From Aurantibacter crassamenti (GTDB taxonomy: Bacteria; Bacteroidota; Bacteroidia; Flavobacteriales; Flavobacteriaceae): a DNA stretch of 64,000 nucleotides. Below, piece by piece: positions 34,203-42,357 of this stretch. Every line of letters starts with the position of its first letter. Position 1 is the first letter of the stretch. The position numbers were made by a program, and so were the translations under genes. The notes beneath the pieces were generated by a model that was given only the letters and a program-made list of their open reading frames with translations, had not been told where the DNA came from and ran no database searches. The stretch spans positions 620,001 through 684,000 of the forward strand of contig NZ_JAFBGM010000001.1 of assembly GCF_016811105.1 (NCBI RefSeq). Direction: 5' to 3'.

Positions 34203-35018
34203 CTAGCCCAATTTTAGAATATCACCAATTCGCAGTTTTCCGGTTCCAGAATGCACGAGATTTCGACCAAAATAGGTTTTTCTATTTTGAATCCTATATT
34301 TTGAAAGCGTAGTTAAAGGTTCTGAATTTACATCTAAAATACCCGTTTGTGGATCTACATTAGGAACTGTGCATCTAGCACAATTTTCTAGTCCTTGAAA
34401 CTCAATATTGTTAATTGAAAATCGTTCAATTTTATCTTCTTGATTGGGTATACCACCAGAAAAAACAATATTCGGGCGAAAACGCTGCACACCAAATTTA
34501 TTATTCTTATTATATCGCTTATTTAAATCAGTAAGTGACGCCTCCCCCATCATCATAAATGGATAAGCATCTGCAAACGAAACAAATTTTCCTGCTGGTT
34601 TATAACCAGAATTTGTATCAACTGGCCGCCTACTCGATTGCGGCATATAAACCAATTTTACGTTTGCACCCAAAAGTTCACTAAACCATGCATTAGATTT
34701 TTTCGATATAATATGTGCTTCAACTTCTGAATTCCAAATTATCACTTTTTCTGACTTCTCAATTCTATTCTGATAAGGAATAAAAAGATTATCAGTTTTA
34801 TCATCTAATGATACTACAGAAAGTCCATTTTTTTCCAGTTTTGGTTTTAAGCGTGTCATTTTAGGAAACTCTCTTATAGTTAAAAATCGATTATTTTCAT
34901 CTACGAGCATATATTTTCTATCGTGTTCAAATCCAGTAATAGTTACAACAGCAGAATCGACAGAAATACCTGCTAATGATTTTATAGGATAAAGATATAA
35001 CTGACTAATTTTTAACAA
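34203..35018 (-). CDS. MOSC-domain protein (YcbX/mARC-like)
   Basis: A 271-aa protein with an N-terminal MOSC barrel (LYLYPIKSLAGISVDSAVV) and a C-terminal MOSC domain carrying ENCARCTVPNVDPQTG, where the Cys would bind the molybdenum cofactor. Such proteins reduce N-hydroxylated compounds or transfer sulfur. The YcbX ferredoxin domain is absent, so an external donor is needed. It is last in a three-gene unit after the second ceramidase-like gene (4-bp gap). Confidence 0.87.
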   Translation of the reverse strand: MLKISQLYLYPIKSLAGISVDSAVVTITGFEHDRKYMLVDENNRFLTIREFPKMTRLKPKLEKNGLSVVSLDDKTDNLFIPYQNRIEKSEKVIIWNSEVEAHIISKKSNAWFSELLGANVKLVYMPQSSRRPVDTNSGYKPAGKFVSFADAYPFMMMGEASLTDLNKRYNKNNKFGVQRFRPNIVFSGGIPNQEDKIERFSINNIEFQGLENCARCTVPNVDPQTGILDVNSEPLTTLSKYRIQNRKTYFGRNLVHSGTGKLRIGDILKLG

Positions 35019-35022
35019 CCCA

Positions 35023-36399
35023 TTACATATTTAAAGCAAGTTCTAAAAGTTTATTTTTTATTCTATTTTCAGCCTTACCATCTAAAAAACTACTTCTAGC
35101 ACGCCATGTTTCATAACCACCATTGTTTAATTCATGAGCTGGGGGCACATATCCATCGTAGGTATTGGCTAAGCAAATTGTAAAATAATTATGCCCTTGA
35201 AGTTTGTTTTTCAACCATAACCCCGTTTCTGTAAATATTTCCCCACCTAAACCTCCTATTAATTGATTACCAATTTTTACCACTTGTACTGCAGAAATAT
35301 GTTTCTCTGGATATTCATTTAAAAGCAATTGTTCTCTCGCGTAAACCATTTCAATTCCAAGCTCATTTACTTCTAGAGAACCAAATTTGTTTGCAGCTAA
35401 TTTATTCGCTGCAAACTTTAATTCTTCTTTGGTTGGTTTTCTAATGTTGAGTTCCAATTCATCATAAACAATTGTCAACTCCGCATTTTCTTCCCATTTA
35501 AGTTTCTCTATTTCATCATAAATTACCGTGGCAAGATCTTTGCCCATCATTTCAGTTTTAGCGAATTCTTTATCAGGAAACTTATCAGGATTTAAAAAAT
35601 CCCAAGTATTTACATCTGCTCCAGTTCCATAACTCATAATTGGTACAAAATCATTCTGTGCTCCTATATTATTCGATAGATGTTTTGCAAAGGTTCCATA
35701 AAAATCTGCAGTAATTGTATCTACGTCCCAATCTCCAGCATAGTGCGAACTGTAATTACCTAATATCGATATCCAACTATCATCAAGTCCTTTTACTCCA
35801 AGAAAACACACTTCAGAATCGACAGAAGCCGCAGGAACTACTATTTGATCTTCGGCACCAAATGGGTTGGTTTTAATAACATCCCATTGTTGAGAAACTG
35901 GATTCTTAGATTTAAAACTATCTTTCATCAAATATCTTCTACACACTTGATACCCTGTTAAATTGGCACTTCCCGAAGCAATTTTTGCAGGTTTTAACTT
36001 TTTTAAAGCATCTACGACAGATGTTACAATTAAATCAGGCAATAAACTTCGATACGCAATATCTACAGCCCCTCCCAAAAGCCCTGCTACATTACCTGCG
36101 CCGTGAGTATGCGTACAAGCCAAGGTTACATTTTCTTTTTTTATACCAACTTTATTTTCAATTTTAGTTTTTACAAGGCATAGAAAATCTGATGGCATAA
36201 TACAAATATCAACCAGTATTATGGCAAACACCGTTTGCCCCTGTTTAAAAACTAGCGATTTAGAAAATAAAGAATCGTGTATAAATCGTGCATAATGAGA
36301 AAAGAAATCTACTCCAATTATTGTTCCCTTTACAGGCGTAATATTTGTCTGTGCAGCCCCTGCATATAATACCGATGAATTCGAACTTTTACTATTCAT
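35023..36399 (-). CDS. Second ceramidase-like (neutral/alkaline) hydrolase
   Basis: A 458-aa protein from ATG 36399 (an upstream TTG at 36414 is less likely). No signal peptide is visible, unlike the paralogue at 24509. It has the ceramidase N-terminal pattern YAGAAQTNITPVKGT, the zinc motif ACTHTHGAGN, and NYSSHYAGDWDVDTITADF. The catalytic-Ser region reads GADVNTW, so Asn replaces Ser and classical ceramidase activity is doubtful. Its C-terminus NTYDGYVPP is also family-like. It is co-transcribed with the FucP-type permease (30 bp upstream). Confidence 0.8.
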   Translation of the reverse strand: MNSKSSNSSVLYAGAAQTNITPVKGTIIGVDFFSHYARFIHDSLFSKSLVFKQGQTVFAIILVDICIMPSDFLCLVKTKIENKVGIKKENVTLACTHTHGAGNVAGLLGGAVDIAYRSLLPDLIVTSVVDALKKLKPAKIASGSANLTGYQVCRRYLMKDSFKSKNPVSQQWDVIKTNPFGAEDQIVVPAASVDSEVCFLGVKGLDDSWISILGNYSSHYAGDWDVDTITADFYGTFAKHLSNNIGAQNDFVPIMSYGTGADVNTWDFLNPDKFPDKEFAKTEMMGKDLATVIYDEIEKLKWEENAELTIVYDELELNIRKPTKEELKFAANKLAANKFGSLEVNELGIEMVYAREQLLLNEYPEKHISAVQVVKIGNQLIGGLGGEIFTETGLWLKNKLQGHNYFTICLANTYDGYVPPAHELNNGGYETWRARSSFLDGKAENRIKNKLLELALNM

Positions 36400-36429
36400 A
36401 CTTTTGACCTTCAAGTAAAACAGAAATAA

Positions 36430-37731
36430 TTATTTGTTGATATTTGCTATTGTATTATTCCTCTTATTCCAATAATCTGTTCGATAACCCTTTATAGAAT
36501 AATAAAAAATAAATAAATAACAGGGTATTAGTATTAATACAGATATCTGTGGGGATAAAGAATAGGTATCTAATAAGTCTCCAAAAACAACGGTTACAAT
36601 ACCACCTCCAATCAATGACATAATCATAAAGGCTGAAGCCTTTTTAGTATGACCTCCCAGGCCACGTAACGCAAGTCCCCATATTGTACCCCAAAGCATA
36701 GAAGCACTAAAGCCTAAAAAGAGCATACAATATGCACTATATATTCCTGAAGTTAAATATGTTGCAACCGTCAAAACAAGTCCCCAAATAGAGGCAAACA
36801 ATAGAGCCTTGTGTTGTGATACATATTTCGGAACTAAAATGGAAACAGATAAATAACCAAATAGCATAACAAAAAGAGTATATGTACTAAAATGTCTAGC
36901 TGTATCCATAGGAATATCTAATGCTTGGCAATAGATTATAATACCATCTATCGGAACTGTTTCGCAGGCGCCTGCAACAAATAATGCAACAACCCCCATA
37001 ACGAGATAGGGATATTCAAAAACACTTTTTCGATCTTTTAGAATATTCCCTTGTTGATCTTTTGAACTAGCCATTTCATCAACTTCAGGTAGTTTGGAAA
37101 AGTACACCAAAGCAGCTACAGCAAAGAGTACTATTGAAATAATGATATACGGATTTACAATTTTTAAGGCATAAGAATCAAGAGCAGCAATTTTTTGCAC
37201 ATCATTCAAGCCCTCCAAACCTGCTGAAAGGCCATCTGCATCTGACAAAAAAACACTACCCAAAACAAACAAACATACAATTCCAGCGACTTTATTAGCC
37301 ATGCCCATATACCCAATACGTTGAGCCGTTCCTTCAATTGGCCCCATAATAGCGATGTACGGATTTGCAGCTGTCTGTACTAATGCCAAGCCCGTAGCGG
37401 TTACAAAAAGTCCTCCCAAGAAAAGCGGATACATTCTAGAATATGCCGCAGGAATAAACATCAAAGTTCCAATAGCCATAACACAAATTCCCCATACCAT
37501 ACCTTTTTTATAACCCGTATGTTTTAGTACATAAGCCGATGGAAGTGCCATTACAAAATAGGCGAAATAAGAACTGAATGCTACCAAAGTTGCTTCAAAA
37601 TTGCTCAGCTCCATACAAATTTTGAAATACGGAATAAGAATGCCATTAATCCAGGTTAGGAAACCAAATACAAAAAATAACAAGCCGATAATGGCCAAAG
37701 AATATCGATAAAACTTTTTATTGTGCGCCAT
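36430..37731 (-). CDS. FucP-type MFS permease
   Basis: A 433-aa, 12-helix major facilitator. The N-terminus FVFGFLTWINGILIPYFK and the VQTAANPYIAIMGP stretch are signatures of the L-fucose/glucose-galactose H+ symporter family. The actual substrate is open: in this locus it may be a small polar amide or sugar-like compound. It heads the unit permease - ceramidase-like - MOSC and has a TATATTTG -7 box within a palindrome upstream. Confidence 0.9.
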   Translation of the reverse strand: MAHNKKFYRYSLAIIGLLFFVFGFLTWINGILIPYFKICMELSNFEATLVAFSSYFAYFVMALPSAYVLKHTGYKKGMVWGICVMAIGTLMFIPAAYSRMYPLFLGGLFVTATGLALVQTAANPYIAIMGPIEGTAQRIGYMGMANKVAGIVCLFVLGSVFLSDADGLSAGLEGLNDVQKIAALDSYALKIVNPYIIISIVLFAVAALVYFSKLPEVDEMASSKDQQGNILKDRKSVFEYPYLVMGVVALFVAGACETVPIDGIIIYCQALDIPMDTARHFSTYTLFVMLFGYLSVSILVPKYVSQHKALLFASIWGLVLTVATYLTSGIYSAYCMLFLGFSASMLWGTIWGLALRGLGGHTKKASAFMIMSLIGGGIVTVVFGDLLDTYSLSPQISVLILIPCYLFIFYYSIKGYRTDYWNKRNNTIANINK

Positions 37732-37773
37732 AAAAGGGTTAATATTTTATGAAATTATTTTTAATTTTACTCT

Positions 37774-37785
37774 CAAATATATTTG
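37774..37785. promoter_or_regulatory. Palindrome CAAATATATTTG upstream of the permease
   Basis: A perfect 12-bp palindrome. On the minus strand it includes TATATTTG, a -7 box 43 bp before the permease ATG. It resembles the element upstream of the RidA operon, with flanks alike (15 of 17 positions). Confidence 0.4.
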
Positions 37786-37915
37786 AAATGATTTGGCATT
37801 GGTAATATCTAAAATCGAATTATTGGTACTAATCCTTATTTCTTTTCTAAAATACTTGAATTCTGGATAATAATAAGCACAAATAATTTTCGTTCTATCA
37901 CTTTAAAATGATTTT

Positions 37916-38029
37916 ATGAAGTTTTTAAATTTTCTTAACAGCGATCTTGTTTTTCCTATTCTAGCACTTTTTGTAGTGGTAACTTATTTCGCAAATCGTA
38001 TTCGTACAAAACGAAGATATAAGCGCTAA
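37916..38029 (+). CDS. Possible 37-aa single-pass membrane protein
   Basis: ATG to TAA encodes 37 aa: MKFLNFLNSD, then a hydrophobic helix (LVFPILALFVVVTYF), then a strongly basic tail (NRIRTKRRYKR). This positive-inside layout is that of small bacterial membrane proteins. No promoter or homologue is known to me. The rest of the 548-bp gap (37732-38279) holds only the permease promoter and AT-rich sequence. Confidence 0.4.
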   Translation: MKFLNFLNSDLVFPILALFVVVTYFANRIRTKRRYKR

Positions 38030-38279
38030 TTGTACAAGGTTACAGCATATTATACCATTACTACACATCCTACCTTTTCAATACAATACCAATTAAAAGC
38101 TAATCACACTTTATCTTTAAATGTGGCAAATGATACTTGCACTTATAGTCCAAGTAAGTTGATTTTACATTTCAACTAAATGAAATTCATATATTATTTA
38201 TCCATATAATATTGGTTTACCAGCTGTTTTCTGTATTTCCTATCTTAACTTTATACCAGAACCAAAACCAATTTGAACC

Positions 38280-39497
38280 ATGAAAATCTTTAAAATAAAA
38301 TACACCTTAGGGCTACTCATTTTGATGATTGCCGTAAGTTGTGGAGAAAAAAAGTCTAAAGCAGAAAAAGAAGCACCCAAAAAATGGTATAAAGGTAACC
38401 TACACACTCATTCATATTGGAGCGATGGAGATGAGTTTCCTGAGGTTATTTTAGATTGGTATAAATCAAAGGACTATCAGTTTATGGCTTTATCGGATCA
38501 TAATACAATGGCTGATGATGAAAAATGGATCACCATTCGTGAAGACTCAATTTATCAAAAAGGATTTCAAAATTATCTTAACACCTACGGTAAAGATTGG
38601 GTTACGCATAAGATTGATTCTGGCCGAACAATGGTGAAATTAAAAACCTATGAAGAATATAGTCATAAAGTTGAAAAAGAATGTGAATTTCTAGTCATCA
38701 AATCAGAAGAAATCACTGATAAATTTGAAGACAAACACATTCATATGAATGCCACTAACATTCAAAAGAAAATTGAACCTATGGGTGGCACCAGCGTGGC
38801 CAATGTGATGCAAAATAATTTAGATCAAGTTCTTAAGCAGCGTGAAGATACTGGGGTACCGATGATACCACACATCAATCATCCTAACTTTTATTATAGC
38901 ATAAGCCTAGATGATATGATATCATTAAACGGCGAGCGCTTTTTTGAAGTTTACAATGGGCACCAGATGGTGCAAAATATGGGTGATTCTACGCATATTT
39001 CTACCGAAAATATGTGGGACCTAATCAATATTTCATATCTAGAAAACAACAAACCTTTAATGTTTGGTCTTGCCACAGATGACTCACATCATTATCATAA
39101 AAAAGGGAAATCATGGAGTAATGCTGGTAGAGGTTGGGTAATGGTACAAACCGATACACTTACAGCAGAAGCTCTAGTACTTGCATTAGAAGCAGGTGAT
39201 TTTTATTCAAGCACAGGGGTAAAACTCAAAACCTTGAAAAATAAAAACAACAGTATTTCCGTTGAAATTCAGCCCGAAACTGGAGTAACATATGAAATAA
39301 CTTTTATTGGAATCAAAAAAGGAGAATCGGAAGCAAAAACACTTAAGGTAGTAAATGATACGCAGGCCGAATTTAACCTAACAGAAGATATACTCTTTGC
39401 TAGATGTAAAATCACTTCATCTAAATTACAAGATAATCCTATTGAAAATTTGCTTTACGAAATGGCATGGACACAACCAATAGTTCCTTCAAAATAA
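38280..39497 (+). CDS. PHP-domain metal-dependent lipoprotein
   Basis: A 405-aa protein with a signal peptide and lipobox AVSC (Cys21). NLHTHSYWSDGDEFPEVILD and ALSDHNTM are the first metal-binding motifs of PHP phosphoesterases. VIKSEEITD, IPHINHPNF and LATDDSHHYH supply the remaining ligands. It probably hydrolyses a phosphoester outside the cytoplasm. It has its own leader and stands just upstream of queD without evidence of shared function. Confidence 0.82.
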   Translation: MKIFKIKYTLGLLILMIAVSCGEKKSKAEKEAPKKWYKGNLHTHSYWSDGDEFPEVILDWYKSKDYQFMALSDHNTMADDEKWITIREDSIYQKGFQNYLNTYGKDWVTHKIDSGRTMVKLKTYEEYSHKVEKECEFLVIKSEEITDKFEDKHIHMNATNIQKKIEPMGGTSVANVMQNNLDQVLKQREDTGVPMIPHINHPNFYYSISLDDMISLNGERFFEVYNGHQMVQNMGDSTHISTENMWDLINISYLENNKPLMFGLATDDSHHYHKKGKSWSNAGRGWVMVQTDTLTAEALVLALEAGDFYSSTGVKLKTLKNKNNSISVEIQPETGVTYEITFIGIKKGESEAKTLKVVNDTQAEFNLTEDILFARCKITSSKLQDNPIENLLYEMAWTQPIVPSK

Positions 39498-39528
39498 GGG
39501 AAAAAACACGCTTTAGGATAAAAAGTAT

Positions 39529-39554
39529 TTGGATTTAAAGAATTGCTACCTTTG
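39529..39554 (+). promoter_or_regulatory. Promoter of queD
   Basis: The -7 box TACCTTTG (39547-39554) is a full TAnnTTTG match 17 bp before the ATG. A TTG lies 15 nt upstream of it, slightly close. The position supports the ATG at 39572 over the TTG at 39560. Confidence 0.5.
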
Positions 39555-39571
39555 CTGTATTGAAGCAACAT

Positions 39572-40021
39572 ATGTCTAAAATTAGAATAACAAAAGAATT
39601 CACATTTGAAACTGGTCATGCCCTCTATGGTTATGATGGCAAATGTAAAAACGTACACGGTCATAGTTACCAACTCTCGGTTACTGTTATTGGCGAACCA
39701 ATTACGGATACTTCACATGTAAAATTAGGCATGGTTATCGATTTTGGTGATTTAAAGAAAATAGTAAAAGAAGAAATAGTAGATCCTTTTGATCATGCTA
39801 CTGTTTTCAATAAAAACACGCCACATGTTGATTTAGCAATAGAATTAAGTAATCGCGGCCACAAAGTAATACTATCTGATTATCAACCTACTAGCGAGAA
39901 TATGGTAATTGATTTTGCAAAAAAAATTAAATCTAGACTTACGGCTCCCATTCAATTACATTCACTAAAATTACGTGAAACAGGCACAGCTTTTGCTGAA
40001 TGGTACGCTGAAGACAATTAA
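39572..40021 (+). CDS. queD: 6-pyruvoyl tetrahydropterin synthase / QueD family
   Basis: A 149-aa T-fold enzyme. It makes 6-carboxytetrahydropterin from dihydroneopterin triphosphate in queuosine/7-deazaguanine synthesis. FETGHALYGYDGKCKNVHGHSY contains the zinc His residues and catalytic Cys; FDHATVFN and LRETGTAFAEWY complete the site. The ATG at 39572 is chosen because it follows the -7 box at the usual distance. It is followed by lpxH after 31 bp. Confidence 0.93.
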   Translation: MSKIRITKEFTFETGHALYGYDGKCKNVHGHSYQLSVTVIGEPITDTSHVKLGMVIDFGDLKKIVKEEIVDPFDHATVFNKNTPHVDLAIELSNRGHKVILSDYQPTSENMVIDFAKKIKSRLTAPIQLHSLKLRETGTAFAEWYAEDN

Positions 40022-40052
40022 GAACGCTGGGTTTGCTATCTTTATAAACTAG

Positions 40053-40820
40053 ATGAAACAAATTTCAATTCCTGCAGGTAAAAAAGTCTATTTTGCTAGT
40101 GATAATCACTTAGGAGCACCTACTATGGAGCTCAGCCGCCCACGTGAAAAAAAATTTGTCGCTTGGCTTGATGAAATCAAACATGACGCTGCCGCTATAT
40201 TTCTTTTAGGTGATCTTTTTGATTTTTGGATGGAATACAAAACCGTTGTGCCAAAAGGCTTTACCCGTACATTAGGAAAATTAGCTGAAATTTCAGACTC
40301 AGGTATTCCTATCATATATTTTGTTGGAAATCATGATCTTTGGATGAATGGTTATTTTGAGGAAGAATTAAATATTCCTGTTTTTCATAAACCACAACAG
40401 TATAAACTCAATGACACTTCCTTTTTTATTGGTCATGGTGACGGATTAGGGCCCGGTGATATTGGATACAAACGCATGAAAAAGGTATTTACAAGTCCTG
40501 TTTCAAAATGGTTTTACCGATGGTTGCATCCAGACTGGGGTGTTCGTTTAGCGCAGTACTTTTCAGTAAAGAATAAAATGATTTCAGGTGATGAAGATGT
40601 TCATTTTCTAGGAGAAGACAAAGAATGGCTAGTAAGCTATGCGAAGCGTAAATTAGAAACCCAACATTACGACCATTTTATTTTCGGCCACCGACACCTT
40701 CCTTTAGAAATAGATTTGAATGGAAAATCAAAATACACAAATCTCGGGGATTGGATTTCTTATTATACCTACGCTGTTTTTGACGGCACTGAACTGTCTT
40801 TAGTAAAATACGAAGCATAG
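40053..40820 (+). CDS. lpxH: UDP-2,3-diacylglucosamine diphosphatase
   Basis: A 255-aa calcineurin-like phosphoesterase of lipid A synthesis; it yields lipid X plus UMP at the inner membrane surface. Metal-ligand motifs in order: ASDNHLGAP, LLGDLFDFW, VGNHDLWM, IGHGDGLG and FGHRHLPLE. SDNHLG replaces SDxHL, as in Bacteroidota members. It is expected to be a single housekeeping copy. Confidence 0.87.
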   Translation: MKQISIPAGKKVYFASDNHLGAPTMELSRPREKKFVAWLDEIKHDAAAIFLLGDLFDFWMEYKTVVPKGFTRTLGKLAEISDSGIPIIYFVGNHDLWMNGYFEEELNIPVFHKPQQYKLNDTSFFIGHGDGLGPGDIGYKRMKKVFTSPVSKWFYRWLHPDWGVRLAQYFSVKNKMISGDEDVHFLGEDKEWLVSYAKRKLETQHYDHFIFGHRHLPLEIDLNGKSKYTNLGDWISYYTYAVFDGTELSLVKYEA

Positions 40821-40862
40821 TTTTTTAAAAAGCTGCGAGTAATTCCCCAAGTTTACTAGAAA

Positions 40863-42128
40863 TTAATTGTGCTCATCTGTTTCATGTTCGTCAACATCTT
40901 TCTGTAAATCCAACTTTCTGAAGGTTGGAGAAACAAAAGCAGCAATACTTACCGTTAACAAAGTCATTGCACCCCCAAAAACCACAGCAGTTACTGTTCC
41001 CATTAATTTAGCCGTTAAACCACTTTCAAACGCTCCTAATTCATTGGAAGAACCCACAAACATAGAGTTAACAGAAGCTACCCTACCCCGCATATCATCT
41101 GGCGTTTTAAGTTGAAGAATAGTTTGCCGAACAATCATAGATACCCCATCGAACGCACCACTGAAAAACAAAGCCATTACAGAGAGCCAAAAATACGTTG
41201 AAAAACCAAAAACTATCATGCATACACCAAATCCGAATACTGCCAGCAACAATTTTTTTCCAGCATTTTTATGTAACGGAAAACGTGTAGATCCTAACAT
41301 GGTTATAGCCGCACCAACAGCCGGTGCCGCCCTTAAAATACCAAAACCTTCGGCACCAACATGTAAAATATCTTGAGCGAATATAGGAAGCAGCGCAACA
41401 GCACCTCCAAAAAGCACAGCAATCATATCAAGTGTCAATGCACCCAAAACTGCTTTAGTACTGAAAACAAAACGTAAACCTTCGCGTAAACTTTGAAAAA
41501 CAGGTTCTCCAATTTTAGGATTAAGAATTGGCTTAACAGATATCTGAAACAAAAAAATAAGAGCTAGAACCGAGAATCCAAAAATTAAACACATAGACCA
41601 ATGTACACCTATCCAACTAATTGAAAACCCTGCTAAGGCCGGACCAAGTACTGCTGCAAACTGCCACGTAGTGCTACTCCATGTAGCTGCACTTGGATAT
41701 ATTCGTTTTGGAACAATCAAAGCAATCAATGAAAAAATAGTTGGCCCTAAAAAGGCCCTAACAATTCCACCTAAAAAAACTAAGAAGTAAATACTATACA
41801 GAATAGTTTGTGTTGGCCATTCATTTTCTATTGAAGGAAGGCTTAAAATAAAAAGTCCGAAACTAATAATAGAAAACCCAAGAATGCATTTTACCAAAAG
41901 ATTCCGCTTTTCTTTTTGATCTACAACATGACCCGCAAATAATGCCATTGAAACCGCCGGAATTACCTCCATAAGTCCGATAATTCCCAAAGACAAGGGA
42001 TCCTTTGTCATCGAATACACTTGCCACTCAATTACAATAAACTGCATTGACCAAGCAAAAACCATCGCGAAACGGACTAATAAAAAGATATTGAATTCTC
42101 TAAAACGTAAGGCTGCATATGGATCCAT
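40863..42128 (-). CDS. MFS transporter (EntS/multidrug-like)
   Basis: A 421-aa permease of the MFS_3/EntS-like group with about 12 helices. It has FRWF-like N-terminal features (ALRFREFNIFLLVRFA), GPTIFSLIALIVP between halves, and RQTILQLKTPDDMRGRVASVNSM, the typical late-loop motif. It exports an unknown small molecule. It ends 43 bp from lpxH, converging with it. Confidence 0.87.
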   Translation of the reverse strand: MDPYAALRFREFNIFLLVRFAMVFAWSMQFIVIEWQVYSMTKDPLSLGIIGLMEVIPAVSMALFAGHVVDQKEKRNLLVKCILGFSIISFGLFILSLPSIENEWPTQTILYSIYFLVFLGGIVRAFLGPTIFSLIALIVPKRIYPSAATWSSTTWQFAAVLGPALAGFSISWIGVHWSMCLIFGFSVLALIFLFQISVKPILNPKIGEPVFQSLREGLRFVFSTKAVLGALTLDMIAVLFGGAVALLPIFAQDILHVGAEGFGILRAAPAVGAAITMLGSTRFPLHKNAGKKLLLAVFGFGVCMIVFGFSTYFWLSVMALFFSGAFDGVSMIVRQTILQLKTPDDMRGRVASVNSMFVGSSNELGAFESGLTAKLMGTVTAVVFGGAMTLLTVSIAAFVSPTFRKLDLQKDVDEHETDEHN

Positions 42129-42357
42129 AAGGACGCTTTATCAAAAGAAAGCAGCAAAGGTATTACTATAAAATGATGATTGCATTCAGTAGGTACTGAA
42201 TTCTTATAAAATTAAACGAACCGACCTATTAGTCCGTTTTTAAAACCTGAATTCACACAACCTACTGATAACGTTTAATTTAAAAATGAGTATAAACTAC
42301 TGGGTTTGTTTATTACTTAAAGCGAATAAATATTATGAATGAAAACATGGATGATTT

